This document shows positions 55,176 to 62,306 of a DNA stretch of 62,306 nt, in pieces; positions within the stretch are counted from its first letter, which is position 1, and every line of letters begins with the position of its first letter. The notes beneath the pieces are model-generated. The model saw only the letters and a list, made by a program, of their open reading frames with translations. It was not told the origin of the DNA and made no database searches. Source of the DNA: Planctomycetota bacterium (lineage in GTDB: Bacteria; Planctomycetota; PUPC01; DSUN01); the NCBI GenBank assembly GCA_035384565.1, contig DAOOIT010000037.1:1-62306 (forward strand), in the 5' to 3' direction. The position numbers and the translations under genes are program-made.

Positions 55176-56174
55176 CTAACGGCCTTGCGCCATCACGGCG
55201 ATGAACGCGGCGACCGTGACGATGTCGTCGGTGGTGGCCCCGCGCGAGAGGTCCGAGATCGGCTTGGCGAAGCCCTGGAGCAGCGGCCCATAGGCCCTGG
55301 CGCGGCCGTGGTACTGTGTGAGCTTGTAGGCGATGTTGCCCGAGTCGAGGTCGGGGAAGATGAGCACATTGGCGCGGCCCGCGATCCGGCTCTCGGGGCA
55401 CTTGTAGCGCGCGACGCGCGGCACGAGGGCCGCGTCGGCCTGGAACTCGCCCTCGATGAGCAGATCGGGCGCCTTGCGTTGCGCGAGCCGGGTCGCTTGC
55501 ACGACCCTGTCAATGCGCGGGTGCACCGCGCTGCCCTTCGTGGAACACGAGAGCATGGCCACGCGCGGCTCGATGCCCAGGGTGCGCTGCGCCGTGCGGG
55601 CGGTGGTGACGGCGATGTCGGCAAGCTGCTCCGGCGTCGGGTCAATGTTCACGCCCGCGTCGGCGTAGAACAGCAGGCGCTCGTCCTCGGGCCAGGAGTC
55701 GGGCAGGACCATGATGAAGATGCTGGAAGGGACGGAGACGCCGGGCGCCAGGCCGATGGCGAGGGCGCCGGCCTCGATGACGCGGGCAGTGGGGCAGGTG
55801 GCGCCCGCCACCATGCCATCGGCGCCGCCGGTGCTGACCATCATTGCCCCGAAGAGGAGCTTGCGTCGCAGGATGTGATGGGCCGTGGCATCGTCCACGT
55901 TCGGCCGCCGTTCGGTGTAGGCGTGGGCGTAGCGGTCCAGCGCGAGCTGCTCGGTGGGGTTGCGCAGCTCTACGCCATCGAGCGAGAGCCCGGCATCCTT
56001 CGCCGCGGCTTGCAGCTCATCGGGAACGCCCAGGACGATGGGCTCGCAGATGCGGTGCGAGGCGCAGACGGCCGCGGCCTCGAGGATTCGCGTGTCGCCG
56101 CCCTCGGGGAAGACGATGCGTTTAGGGACCTCACGAGCGAGCGCGCGAAAGCGCTCTGCAATGTCCGTATGCAT
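55176..56174 (-). CDS. pta: Phosphate acetyltransferase
   Basis: A 332-aa protein of the short Pta type. It has IAERFRALAREVPKRIVFPEGGDTRIL, LRRKLLFGAMMVSTGGADGMVAGAT, PDLLIEGEFQADAALVPRVA and RANVLIFPDLDSGNIAYKLTQ, all characteristic. It converts acetyl-CoA and phosphate to acetyl phosphate. The ATG at 56174 gives the normal length; the ribosome-binding site is weak. The gap to nagB is 35 bases and to ackA 7 bases. The order nagB-pta-ackA on one transcript suggests co-control with amino-sugar breakdown, which releases acetate after N-acetylglucosamine deacetylation. Confidence 0.94.
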   Translation of the reverse strand: MHTDIAERFRALAREVPKRIVFPEGGDTRILEAAAVCASHRICEPIVLGVPDELQAAAKDAGLSLDGVELRNPTEQLALDRYAHAYTERRPNVDDATAHHILRRKLLFGAMMVSTGGADGMVAGATCPTARVIEAGALAIGLAPGVSVPSSIFIMVLPDSWPEDERLLFYADAGVNIDPTPEQLADIAVTTARTAQRTLGIEPRVAMLSCSTKGSAVHPRIDRVVQATRLAQRKAPDLLIEGEFQADAALVPRVARYKCPESRIAGRANVLIFPDLDSGNIAYKLTQYHGRARAYGPLLQGFAKPISDLSRGATTDDIVTVAAFIAVMAQGR

Positions 56175-56209
56175 GGGCGTGCATCCGAAGGCAGTGGGGA
56201 CACTCGGGT

Positions 56210-56953
56210 TCAGCGGCGGAACTTGAGGGTGAGCCCTGTGGCAGCGTCCTTGGTGACGATGAAGACGACGTTGGGGTGAAGCTGGAGAGCGCTGGCCGGG
56301 CACTTGACGGAGACCGGACCTTCGAGCGCGGCGGCGACGGCGGCGGCCTTCTTCGGCCCGGTGGCCAGCATGATGATGCTTTCCGCCTCGAGGATGGTGC
56401 CGATGCCCATCGTGATGGCGCGCTTCGGCACCTCGTCTATGCTCGCGAACATGCGCGAGTTGGCCTCGATGGTGTCGTCCGTGAGGTCCACGGCCCGCGT
56501 GCGCGAGGCCAGCGACGAGCCGGGCTCGTTGAAGCCGATGTGCCCGTTGCGGCCGATGCCGAGGACCTGGCAATCAATGCCGCCCACGTCTTCGATGGTG
56601 GCCTCGTAGATCATGCAGTGCGTCTCGATGTCGGCGGCCATGCCGTCGGGGACGTGGGTGTTGGCCTTGGCGATGTTGATGTGGTTGAAGAGCTCGTGGT
56701 CCATGAAGTACCGGTAGCTCTGGTCGTGTTCGCCCGGCAGCCCGATGTATTCGTCCAGGTTGAAGGTCACGGTGGTCGAAAAATCGAGGTCTTCTTCCTT
56801 GTGGAGGCGGATGAGCTGCCGGTAAACGGGCTTGGGGGTGTCTCCCGTGGCGAGACCCAGCACGTAGTGTGGCTTGGCGCGCATGCCGTCCGCAATGATG
56901 GCCGCCGCCTCTTTGCCCATGTCCTCGGGCGTATCCACCACGATGACCCTCAT
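56210..56953 (-). CDS. nagB: Glucosamine-6-phosphate deaminase
   Basis: A 247-aa protein. It has VLGLATGDTPKPVYRQLIR (a variant of the usual GLATG-STP loop with Asp), FNLDEYIGL with the catalytic aspartate, QVLGIGRNGHIGFNEPGSS with the catalytic histidine and a ...SRTRAVDLTDDT segment. It converts glucosamine 6-phosphate to fructose 6-phosphate and ammonia. The start has GAAGGAGAA upstream. It is the first gene of its operon, with a strong promoter at 57017-57044 overlapped by a palindrome. nagA is not present in this window. Confidence 0.95.
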   Translation of the reverse strand: MRVIVVDTPEDMGKEAAAIIADGMRAKPHYVLGLATGDTPKPVYRQLIRLHKEEDLDFSTTVTFNLDEYIGLPGEHDQSYRYFMDHELFNHINIAKANTHVPDGMAADIETHCMIYEATIEDVGGIDCQVLGIGRNGHIGFNEPGSSLASRTRAVDLTDDTIEANSRMFASIDEVPKRAITMGIGTILEAESIIMLATGPKKAAAVAAALEGPVSVKCPASALQLHPNVVFIVTKDAATGLTLKFRR

Positions 56954-57016
56954 GCCGTTCTCCTTCTGCGATGGTGATGGCAGGAGCCGCCTGGACTCCC
57001 GCAGGGAACTGCCGGT

Positions 57017-57044
57017 ATTATCCAGAAAAGGCCCTTGCAGTCAA
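57017..57044 (-). promoter_or_regulatory. Promoter of the nagB-pta-ackA operon
   Basis: On the minus strand, TTGACT (57044-57039) and GATAAT (57022-57017) are spaced by 16 bases. The -35 lies inside the palindrome at 57030-57049, so a bound repressor would block it. The leader to ATG 56953 is about 55 bases. Confidence 0.65.
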
Positions 57045-57049
57045 GGGCC
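57030..57049. promoter_or_regulatory. Palindromic operator candidate in divergent promoter region
   Basis: GGCCCTTG-CAGT-CAAGGGCC is a perfect 8-bp inverted repeat. It covers the -35 of the nagB promoter and ends two bases before the -35 of the alcohol dehydrogenase promoter, an ideal position to regulate both. Confidence 0.6.
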
Positions 57050-57051
57050 AG

Positions 57052-57080
57052 TTGACGGGCGATTCCTGGGCCGCTAGAAT
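57052..57080 (+). promoter_or_regulatory. Promoter of the alcohol dehydrogenase gene
   Basis: TTGACG (57052-57057) and TAGAAT (57075-57080) are spaced by 17 bases. Transcription would begin near 57087, 25 bases before ATG 57112. Confidence 0.7.
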
Positions 57081-57111
57081 CGGTTGTCGTTCCGTCACTT
57101 TCGAGGCGTGG

Positions 57112-58161
57112 ATGATGAAGGCGATTGTGTACGGCGGCCCGGGCAGATTCGACCTGCGCGATGTGCCGGAGCCGCGTCTCGAGCCGGGAGGCCTGCTCGC
57201 CCGCGTGGAGTGCTGCGGCATCTGCGGCACCGACTACAAGCTCTACTTCAGCGAGAACCCGCGGTTCCCTCCCGGCTCGATCCTGGGGCATGAGTTCGTG
57301 GCCAGGGTGGAACAGGTGTCGGCAGGGGCGGGGGCCTTCCGCGTCGGCGACCGGGTGACGATGGCCACCACGGTGCCGTGCGGCGCCTGCGACCTGTGCC
57401 GGCGCGGCCTGCCGAATCTGTGTCCGTCGGCCCACTGTGTGGGGGCGGCCTATCAGGGGGCTTTCGCCGAGGTGATCCCGATCGCCGCCCACGCGATCCG
57501 CATGGGCAACGTGCTGAAGGTGCCCGACGGGCTCTCGAGCCGAGCCGCGGCGCTCACGGAGCCCTTGAGTTGCGTGGTGAACGCGCAGGAGATCGCTCAG
57601 GTGGGGGAGGGGCACTGCGTAGTGGTGGTGGGGGCGGGGCCGTTGGGGTGCCTGCATGTGCAGGTGGCACGCGCCCGCGGCGCGCGACGCATGGTCGTGG
57701 TCCAACGCTCCCGGGCCCGGTGCGAGCTGGCGGCTCGGCTGGACGTGGAGGCGGTCCTCTGCTCCGAGGATGGCGACGTCGTGCCGCGCGTGAGATCGCT
57801 CACGGGGGGCCGGGGAGCCGACCGCGTGATCGTGTGCGCGCCGGACCGGGCGGCGCAGGAGCAATCAATCCTCCTGGCGGCGAAGGGCGGCGTCGTGAGC
57901 CTGTTCGCCAGCCTTCCGAAAGGCGCCTCCGATATCACCTTCGACAGCCGCGTCATCCACTATGGGCAGATCTCGGTGGTCGGATGCTCGGACTCGACGG
58001 CGGCCCAGGCTCGGGAGGCCCTCCGCCTGCTCGAATCGGGCGCCGTGGATGCGGCGAGGATCGTCACCCACGAGGTGCCGCTCGACCGCATTGCCGAGGG
58101 GATCGAGATCGTGCGGCAGAGAATCGGGCTCAAGGTGCTCGTGCGAGTGGCAGGCGCTTGA
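57112..58161 (+). CDS. Zinc-dependent alcohol/polyol dehydrogenase
   Basis: A 349-aa medium-chain dehydrogenase from ATG 57112 (a second ATG follows directly). It has the catalytic zinc ligands C and H in CCGICGTDYKLY and GHEFVARVE, and structural zinc cysteines in PCGACDLCRRGLPNLC. The Rossmann motif is VVVVGAGPLGCLHVQVA, and ITFDSRVIHYGQISVVG comes later. It is closest to sorbitol/threonine/L-iditol dehydrogenase-like enzymes that oxidise a sugar alcohol or a keto sugar; the substrate is unknown. Divergence from nagB across a shared palindrome suggests a common sugar signal. The gap to the Gfo/Idh gene is 115 bases, so co-transcription is plausible. Confidence 0.92.
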   Translation: MMKAIVYGGPGRFDLRDVPEPRLEPGGLLARVECCGICGTDYKLYFSENPRFPPGSILGHEFVARVEQVSAGAGAFRVGDRVTMATTVPCGACDLCRRGLPNLCPSAHCVGAAYQGAFAEVIPIAAHAIRMGNVLKVPDGLSSRAAALTEPLSCVVNAQEIAQVGEGHCVVVVGAGPLGCLHVQVARARGARRMVVVQRSRARCELAARLDVEAVLCSEDGDVVPRVRSLTGGRGADRVIVCAPDRAAQEQSILLAAKGGVVSLFASLPKGASDITFDSRVIHYGQISVVGCSDSTAAQAREALRLLESGAVDAARIVTHEVPLDRIAEGIEIVRQRIGLKVLVRVAGA

Positions 58162-58276
58162 CGTGGCCTGCGCCCTCTCGATGCTCGCGCTCGGGAGAAC
58201 GAGAAGCCAGGATAGCATGCAGTGAGAGGCGACGAGCCATCGGGCCCGTCTGACACAGCGACCAAGGAGATCAAGC

Positions 58277-59662
58277 ATGGCAAGGCAGATCAGCCGCCGC
58301 GGCCTCCTGAAAGGGACGGCTGCCCTGGCCGGCGCGGCCGTGGGCGCGCGGGCCTTTCGCTCCCCGGTCCTCTGGTCCGGGGAACCGGCGAACTCGAAGC
58401 TCGGCTGCGTGGTGATCGGCTGCGGTGGGCGCGGCATGACCAGCCACCTGCCCGAAGCGGTCAAGGAACGGTTGGTGGCCCTCGTGGATGTGGATGAGAA
58501 CCAGTTCGCCAAGTGCACCAAGTTCATCGAGTCGAAGTTCAAAGCGCTCAAGCTTCCGACCTTCAAGACCTACACAGACTACCGCAAGATGTTCGACGAG
58601 TGCGCGAAGGAGATTGACGCCGTCTTCGTGGCCACGCCGAACCACCACCATGCGCTGCCGGCGATGATCGCGATGAAGCTGGGCAAAGGGACCTACGTCG
58701 AGAAGCCCATGTGCCACACGATCCAGGAAGCGCGGGCCATGGCGAAGATGGCTGAAGAGACCAAGGTGCCCACCCAGATGGGCAACCAGGGCCACTGTGC
58801 CGAAGGCTATCGCCGCTTGGTCGAATACATCCAGGCGGGAGCCATTGGCAACGTCACCGAGGTCCACTGCTGGTCCGACCGCGCCAACGGCGGCACCGGC
58901 CCACGCCCGCCCAAGCAGCCCGTGCCTGCGGGCCTGCACTGGGACGAGTGGATCGGCCCCGCCCCCTACCGCGACTTCCACAAGGACCTCCACCCCCACG
59001 AGTGGCACAACTGGTACGACTTCGGCAACGGCTCGCTGGGCAACATGGCCTGCCACATCATGGACGGCGCCGTGTGGGCGCTGAACCTGAAGTGGCCGAC
59101 GAGCATCACGCTCGAGATGGTGCTCGGCGGCACCGACGAGTACTACCCCATCGGCGACCGCATCTGCTACGAGTTCCCCGCCCGCGGCGAAATGCCGCCC
59201 GTGAAGCTCTACTGGTGGGACGGCAAGCGCCCCGACAAGGGCGGCCAGAACCGCCCGCCCATCGTCGAGCAGCTCGAGAAGGAGAATGACCGCAAACTGG
59301 GCGGCAACGGTACCATCTACGTCGGCGACAAGGGCGTCATGCACACCGACTGCTACGGCGGCAGCCCCCGCATCCTGCCTGAGGAGAAGCACAAGGCGTT
59401 CGCCGCTCCGCCGCAGACCCTGCCGCGGACCAAGAGCTCATTCGAGGACTTTCTGGTGGCCTGTCGTTCGGGCAAGCCCACGTGCGCCTCGAAGTTCGAG
59501 GTGGCGGCCGTGCTCACCGAAGTGGTGCTCCTCGGCAACCTCGCCCAGAAGGCCGGCCTCAACAAGAAGGTCGAGTGGGACGGGCCGAACATGAAGTGCC
59601 CCAACATCCCCGAGGTCAACAAGATCGTGGAGATTCCGAGCCGGAAGGGCTGGACCCTCTGA
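58277..59662 (+). CDS. Tat-exported Gfo/Idh/MocA family oxidoreductase
   Basis: A 461-aa protein. The Tat signal (SRRGLLKGTAALAGAAVGARAF) is followed by the Rossmann motif LGCVVIGCGGRGMTSHLP and the family's VFVATPNHHHALPAMIAMKLGKGTYVEKPMCHT (catalytic lysine in EKP). VHCWSDRANGG, DLHPHEWHNWYDFGNGSLGNMACH and KSSFEDFLVACRSGKP are typical of the planctomycete secreted subgroup. It likely oxidises or reduces a sugar hydroxyl (for example at C3) with a tightly bound NAD(H). The start has AAGGAGA upstream. It is co-directional with the dehydrogenase and ends 48 bases before a convergent beta-helix gene. Confidence 0.93.
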   Translation: MARQISRRGLLKGTAALAGAAVGARAFRSPVLWSGEPANSKLGCVVIGCGGRGMTSHLPEAVKERLVALVDVDENQFAKCTKFIESKFKALKLPTFKTYTDYRKMFDECAKEIDAVFVATPNHHHALPAMIAMKLGKGTYVEKPMCHTIQEARAMAKMAEETKVPTQMGNQGHCAEGYRRLVEYIQAGAIGNVTEVHCWSDRANGGTGPRPPKQPVPAGLHWDEWIGPAPYRDFHKDLHPHEWHNWYDFGNGSLGNMACHIMDGAVWALNLKWPTSITLEMVLGGTDEYYPIGDRICYEFPARGEMPPVKLYWWDGKRPDKGGQNRPPIVEQLEKENDRKLGGNGTIYVGDKGVMHTDCYGGSPRILPEEKHKAFAAPPQTLPRTKSSFEDFLVACRSGKPTCASKFEVAAVLTEVVLLGNLAQKAGLNKKVEWDGPNMKCPNIPEVNKIVEIPSRKGWTL

Positions 59663-59710
59663 CCGCCCGGGCGCGGCGCTGCCCTGTCCGGGCTCTGGAT
59701 GGCGCCCTGC

Positions 59711-62086
59711 CTACTGCGGCACAATGAGGGTGCCTGCCGCCTTGTCGCTGACTTCGGGCGGGTTGCCCGACCAGTCCAAGTGCCACAGAAGCTGGCCTGC
59801 CGTCTCAGGGTCCAGGGCGATGCCGCGCTCGCCAGGGTAGAGGGCGAAGCGGCTGGAGTCCAGGATATTCCAGGCGATGGCCGGCGGGGGATTGCCGCGT
59901 CGCGCATCACCGCACGGCAGCCAGGTCGTCTGCCGGAGGCTCCAGAGCATCTTCGAACTGGCGACATAGGCGCTGTGGCGGAACTCGGACGCCTGCACGC
60001 GGTTGCCGCATAGCAGGGGGGCGGGGATGGCCATGTCGGTGCGCCGTGCCGCCTCGAGTTGAACGCCGTCGCCGTCCAGGAAGCGGCAGTTACGCGCCTC
60101 GTTATACCAGCACGGGCCGAAGGGCAGGCGTTGCGTGGGGTCGGCCACGTGGGCCGCATACCACCAGACGCCCCGCGAGCGCAGGCCCACGAAGCGCTCT
60201 ACGGTGTTCTCCAGCGCCCCTCCGTAGAAGTCCACGCCCCCCACGGCATCGCGGCAGTAGTCGTTGAGCAGCACGTTCTGCATGAAGAAGTTGCGGACGA
60301 CGACGAGGGAGGTCTGGTCAGGCGGGACGGCCCAGGGCTCGGCCAGGGTCACCCGATTCCCGGTGTTCGCGGCGACGCGGCGCCATTGGCCGAAGCCGCG
60401 GCCGTGCACGACCAGCGCTACGCGGCCCTTCAGCACGTCGGGCTTCCACTTCTGGTCGGCCTGCTCGAGCCAGTCGGCGCCCGCTGCGCTGGGGTGCCCA
60501 AGCCAGTTCTCGCGGCCGACGTCGGGGCCCTCGAACAAGAAGCTCTCGGCGCCGCCCTCGACCGAGCCGCCGTTGACGACCCCGTTACGGGCGATGAAGT
60601 TGCGCTCGATCGGCCCCATCCAGGGGCCGCAGGTGAAGCCGCGGTTGGAGCCGTCGCACACGTTGCCCTCGATGAGGCACTCGACGCCGATCATCCAGCC
60701 CATGCCCGTGGTGCCGAAGGAACCCCCGATCGGGCTGAACGTGTTGGCGATGGTGCGGCATCTGTAGCCGGTGCCCACGTGGCCGATGCCGTTCATTCCT
60801 TTGAGCGAGCAGCCGCAAATCTCGCAGAAGCGGGCGTAGCCCAGGAGGCCGATGCAGGCGGTCCCCGGCCGCCACTTGCCGCTCACCCAGGGGGCGTGGG
60901 AGTTCACCAGGTCGCAGTGGCGGATGACGATGCGCTCGATCGCCCCCTGGACACGCGCCGCGGCAATGGCCCAGCAGGCAGGCTCGACCGCCACGAAACC
61001 GAGGTTCTCGACTCGGGAGTTGGAGACGAGGTAGACCATCGGCGGGCCCTCGAGGCGGCGGAAGTGGCGGGACCAGTCTTCTCCCTTGCCCCTGAGGGGC
61101 TCCTTGGGGAGATCGGGAGAGAAGGGCTGCGCCTCGGGCCGCATCACGAGGCGGCTGAGCTCCGGGCGAAAGCCCTCAAGGTCCACCCCAGGCGGCACAC
61201 GAACGGTCCGCGAAAGCACGTAGTCGCCCTGGGGCAGGAATACGACGGCTCCGCCGTCATCGGCCGCGGCGAGGGCGGCGCGCTCGATGGCCGCGGCGTC
61301 GTCGGCCCGGCCGTCGCCTCTCGCTCCGAAGTCGCGGACGTCGAGCCGCTTGCGCTCCGACGGCTTCGCCCGGGTCACGGCCAGGGGCATCGGCCCGCCG
61401 AAACCGTGGAGGCCGGTCTTCAGGCCATTGTGAACCCACAACTCGTAGGCCCCGTCGGGCACGGCGTCGGGCACCTTGAAGCGCAACTCGTAGGGCAGTT
61501 GGTAGTTGAGGTGGCCCTGATAGTCGAAGCGATTGCCCCACTCGCACGCGAAAGCCCGCTTCGCCGCGCGATCAATCAGCCAGAGGGTGGGTGCGGGCGG
61601 ATGCAACGACTGCACCATGTTGCGCCCGAAGAGACGGCACTCCTGGCCCGGAGCCACCTCATCGAATTCCGCGAAGAATGGCTCCGGACGGTTCACCACG
61701 TAGGGTCGGGAGACTCCCTCGCTGGTCTTCACCCAGAAGACCTGGACCGCCCCCTGAAGCTTGCCACCAATCACCTGGGAGGTGAGCACGAACTGACGGC
61801 CGTAGAGGTCGCCGACGCCTTCGGGGGGCGCCGCGGGCGGAGTGAACACCTCACCTGCTGCGATAGCCTGGGCAAGCTGCTCGGGCGAGCGCTCGTCGCG
61901 AATCTCGCCCCGCAACACCTTGACGTTGCCGGCGCCGAAGCCTTCACCGAATAGGAAAAAGGTCTCCCAGTGGCGCACCGGCTGGGTGACGTAGCTGATG
62001 ACGGGCGGTTGCGCCCACGCGGCGCGGCAGTTCACCAGTGCGAGCAGCAGTGCGGCGACCCGGGTCGCCTCTCGAGGACCACGCAT
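59711..62086 (-). CDS. Exported pectate-lyase-like right-handed beta-helix protein
   Basis: A 791-aa protein starting at ATG 62086, chosen for AGGAG eight bases upstream; ATG 62104 sits directly on a GGGGAGG and is less likely. The signal peptide is REATRVAALLLALVNCRAAWAQ. An N-terminal IPT/TIG-like region (VISYVTQPVRHWETFFLFGEGFGAGN, VPDAVPDGAYELWVHNGLKTG) precedes the pectate lyase superfamily block RLDVRDFGARGDGRADDAAAIERA. PbH1-type coils follow (IERIVIRHCDLVNSHAP, CEICGCSLKGMNGIGHVG). It is a probable glycan lyase or hydrolase; no catalytic residues can be assigned by eye. A promoter lies at 62144-62172. Confidence 0.87.
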   Translation of the reverse strand: MRGPREATRVAALLLALVNCRAAWAQPPVISYVTQPVRHWETFFLFGEGFGAGNVKVLRGEIRDERSPEQLAQAIAAGEVFTPPAAPPEGVGDLYGRQFVLTSQVIGGKLQGAVQVFWVKTSEGVSRPYVVNRPEPFFAEFDEVAPGQECRLFGRNMVQSLHPPAPTLWLIDRAAKRAFACEWGNRFDYQGHLNYQLPYELRFKVPDAVPDGAYELWVHNGLKTGLHGFGGPMPLAVTRAKPSERKRLDVRDFGARGDGRADDAAAIERAALAAADDGGAVVFLPQGDYVLSRTVRVPPGVDLEGFRPELSRLVMRPEAQPFSPDLPKEPLRGKGEDWSRHFRRLEGPPMVYLVSNSRVENLGFVAVEPACWAIAAARVQGAIERIVIRHCDLVNSHAPWVSGKWRPGTACIGLLGYARFCEICGCSLKGMNGIGHVGTGYRCRTIANTFSPIGGSFGTTGMGWMIGVECLIEGNVCDGSNRGFTCGPWMGPIERNFIARNGVVNGGSVEGGAESFLFEGPDVGRENWLGHPSAAGADWLEQADQKWKPDVLKGRVALVVHGRGFGQWRRVAANTGNRVTLAEPWAVPPDQTSLVVVRNFFMQNVLLNDYCRDAVGGVDFYGGALENTVERFVGLRSRGVWWYAAHVADPTQRLPFGPCWYNEARNCRFLDGDGVQLEAARRTDMAIPAPLLCGNRVQASEFRHSAYVASSKMLWSLRQTTWLPCGDARRGNPPPAIAWNILDSSRFALYPGERGIALDPETAGQLLWHLDWSGNPPEVSDKAAGTLIVPQ

Positions 62087-62143
62087 GCCGCAGACTCCTC
62101 TCATCCTCCCCGGGGGAAGGCCAACGCGGACTCGGCAGAGGGG

Positions 62144-62172
62144 ATGATTGCGCATGCGGCGTCCTGCGTCAA
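62144..62172 (-). promoter_or_regulatory. Promoter of the pectate-lyase-like gene
   Basis: On the minus strand, TTGACG (62172-62167) and AATCAT (62149-62144) are spaced by 17 bases. The -35 is strong and the -10 moderate. The leader to ATG 62086 is about 50 bases. Confidence 0.5.
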
Positions 62173-62306
62173 GCCCGACGCGGGCGTTCGCGGTTGGCGA
62201 CGTGGAGACGGCGATCACATGGCGCCGCAGGAAGCAGCAAGCGCGGCGAGGCTAGGAGCCTGTCCAAGAATCCCCGTGGGCTGCGTTGCCGGCGTCAGCG
62301 GGCTGG

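Noticed and set aside
56165..56190. Fifth copy of the GGCGTGCAYAC repeat at the pta start
   Set aside because: It shares only GGGCGTGCAT; the rest of the core is absent, so it may be chance.
62219..62306. Edge sequence with AGGAGCCTGTCCAAGAA
   Set aside because: It resembles sequences seen at ends of some insertion elements, but no element or partner end is visible within the window, so no call is made.

Overview
The window is strongly GC-rich, densely coded bacterial DNA. It most resembles a member of the Planctomycetota or wider PVC group, probably from a metagenome. This rests on gene content: MoxR/DUF58/BatA-type VWA operons, formylglycine-type sulfatases, many exported right-handed beta-helix, heparinase-like and Gfo/Idh/MocA proteins, Tat-exported sugar enzymes, a DUF1080-multiheme protein, and abundant small palindromic repeats. 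Ferredoxin-linked 2-oxoacid oxidoreductase genes and a phosphotransacetylase/acetate kinase pair point to an at least partly anaerobic heterotroph. No rRNA, tRNA, CRISPR array or intact transposase was recognised.

Layout. 1-9415 (minus): a MoxR operon reading moxR, DUF58, an NPCBM-like exported protein, a BatA/VWA protein, a VWA/glutamine-amidotransferase-like protein and a large membrane protein cut by the window edge. 9687-13523 (plus): an exported beta-helix protein and a lipoprotein. 13543-27010 (all minus): a probable polysaccharide-processing region with an FAD reductase, two sulfatases, a 1272-aa heparinase II/III-like protein, a DUF1028 protein, a membrane protein, a cupin, a 953-aa exported protein of unknown family and a small exported protein. 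27141-30264 (plus): a UPF0261 (Tm-1-like) gene, a small membrane protein, a PEP-hydrolase-like TIM barrel and a cupin. 30285-33362 (minus): a DUF1080-tetraheme cytochrome and two Tat-exported sugar enzymes. 33363-34567 holds no convincing gene but carries a near-consensus promoter and strong hairpins.

34568-42408 (plus) is a housekeeping superoperon: rny, ymdB, xseA, xseB, ispA, dxs, nadK, then a ferredoxin. 42448-45666 holds a phosphoesterase and the three subunits of a 2-oxoacid:ferredoxin oxidoreductase, which the ferredoxin probably serves. 45676-52362 holds a glycosyltransferase, a DUF2079 membrane protein and a second DUF58/BatA pair without moxR. 52381-56953 (minus) is nagB, pta, ackA, a sugar nucleotidyltransferase-like gene and an acyl carrier protein. 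It is divergent from an alcohol dehydrogenase and a Gfo/Idh gene across a region with two overlapping promoters and a palindrome. A large beta-helix protein (59711-62086, minus) ends the window.

The most unusual features are repeats. Two related 30-bp palindromes lie in the same reading frame inside the heparinase-like gene and encode near-identical peptides. A close relative supplies the last residues of the UPF0261 protein and abuts its stop codon. A second family, built on GGCGTGCAYAC, starts exactly at the stop codons of two genes. Other leads are the Tm-1-like operon, the DUF1080-tetraheme fusion and the possible structured RNA upstream of rny.
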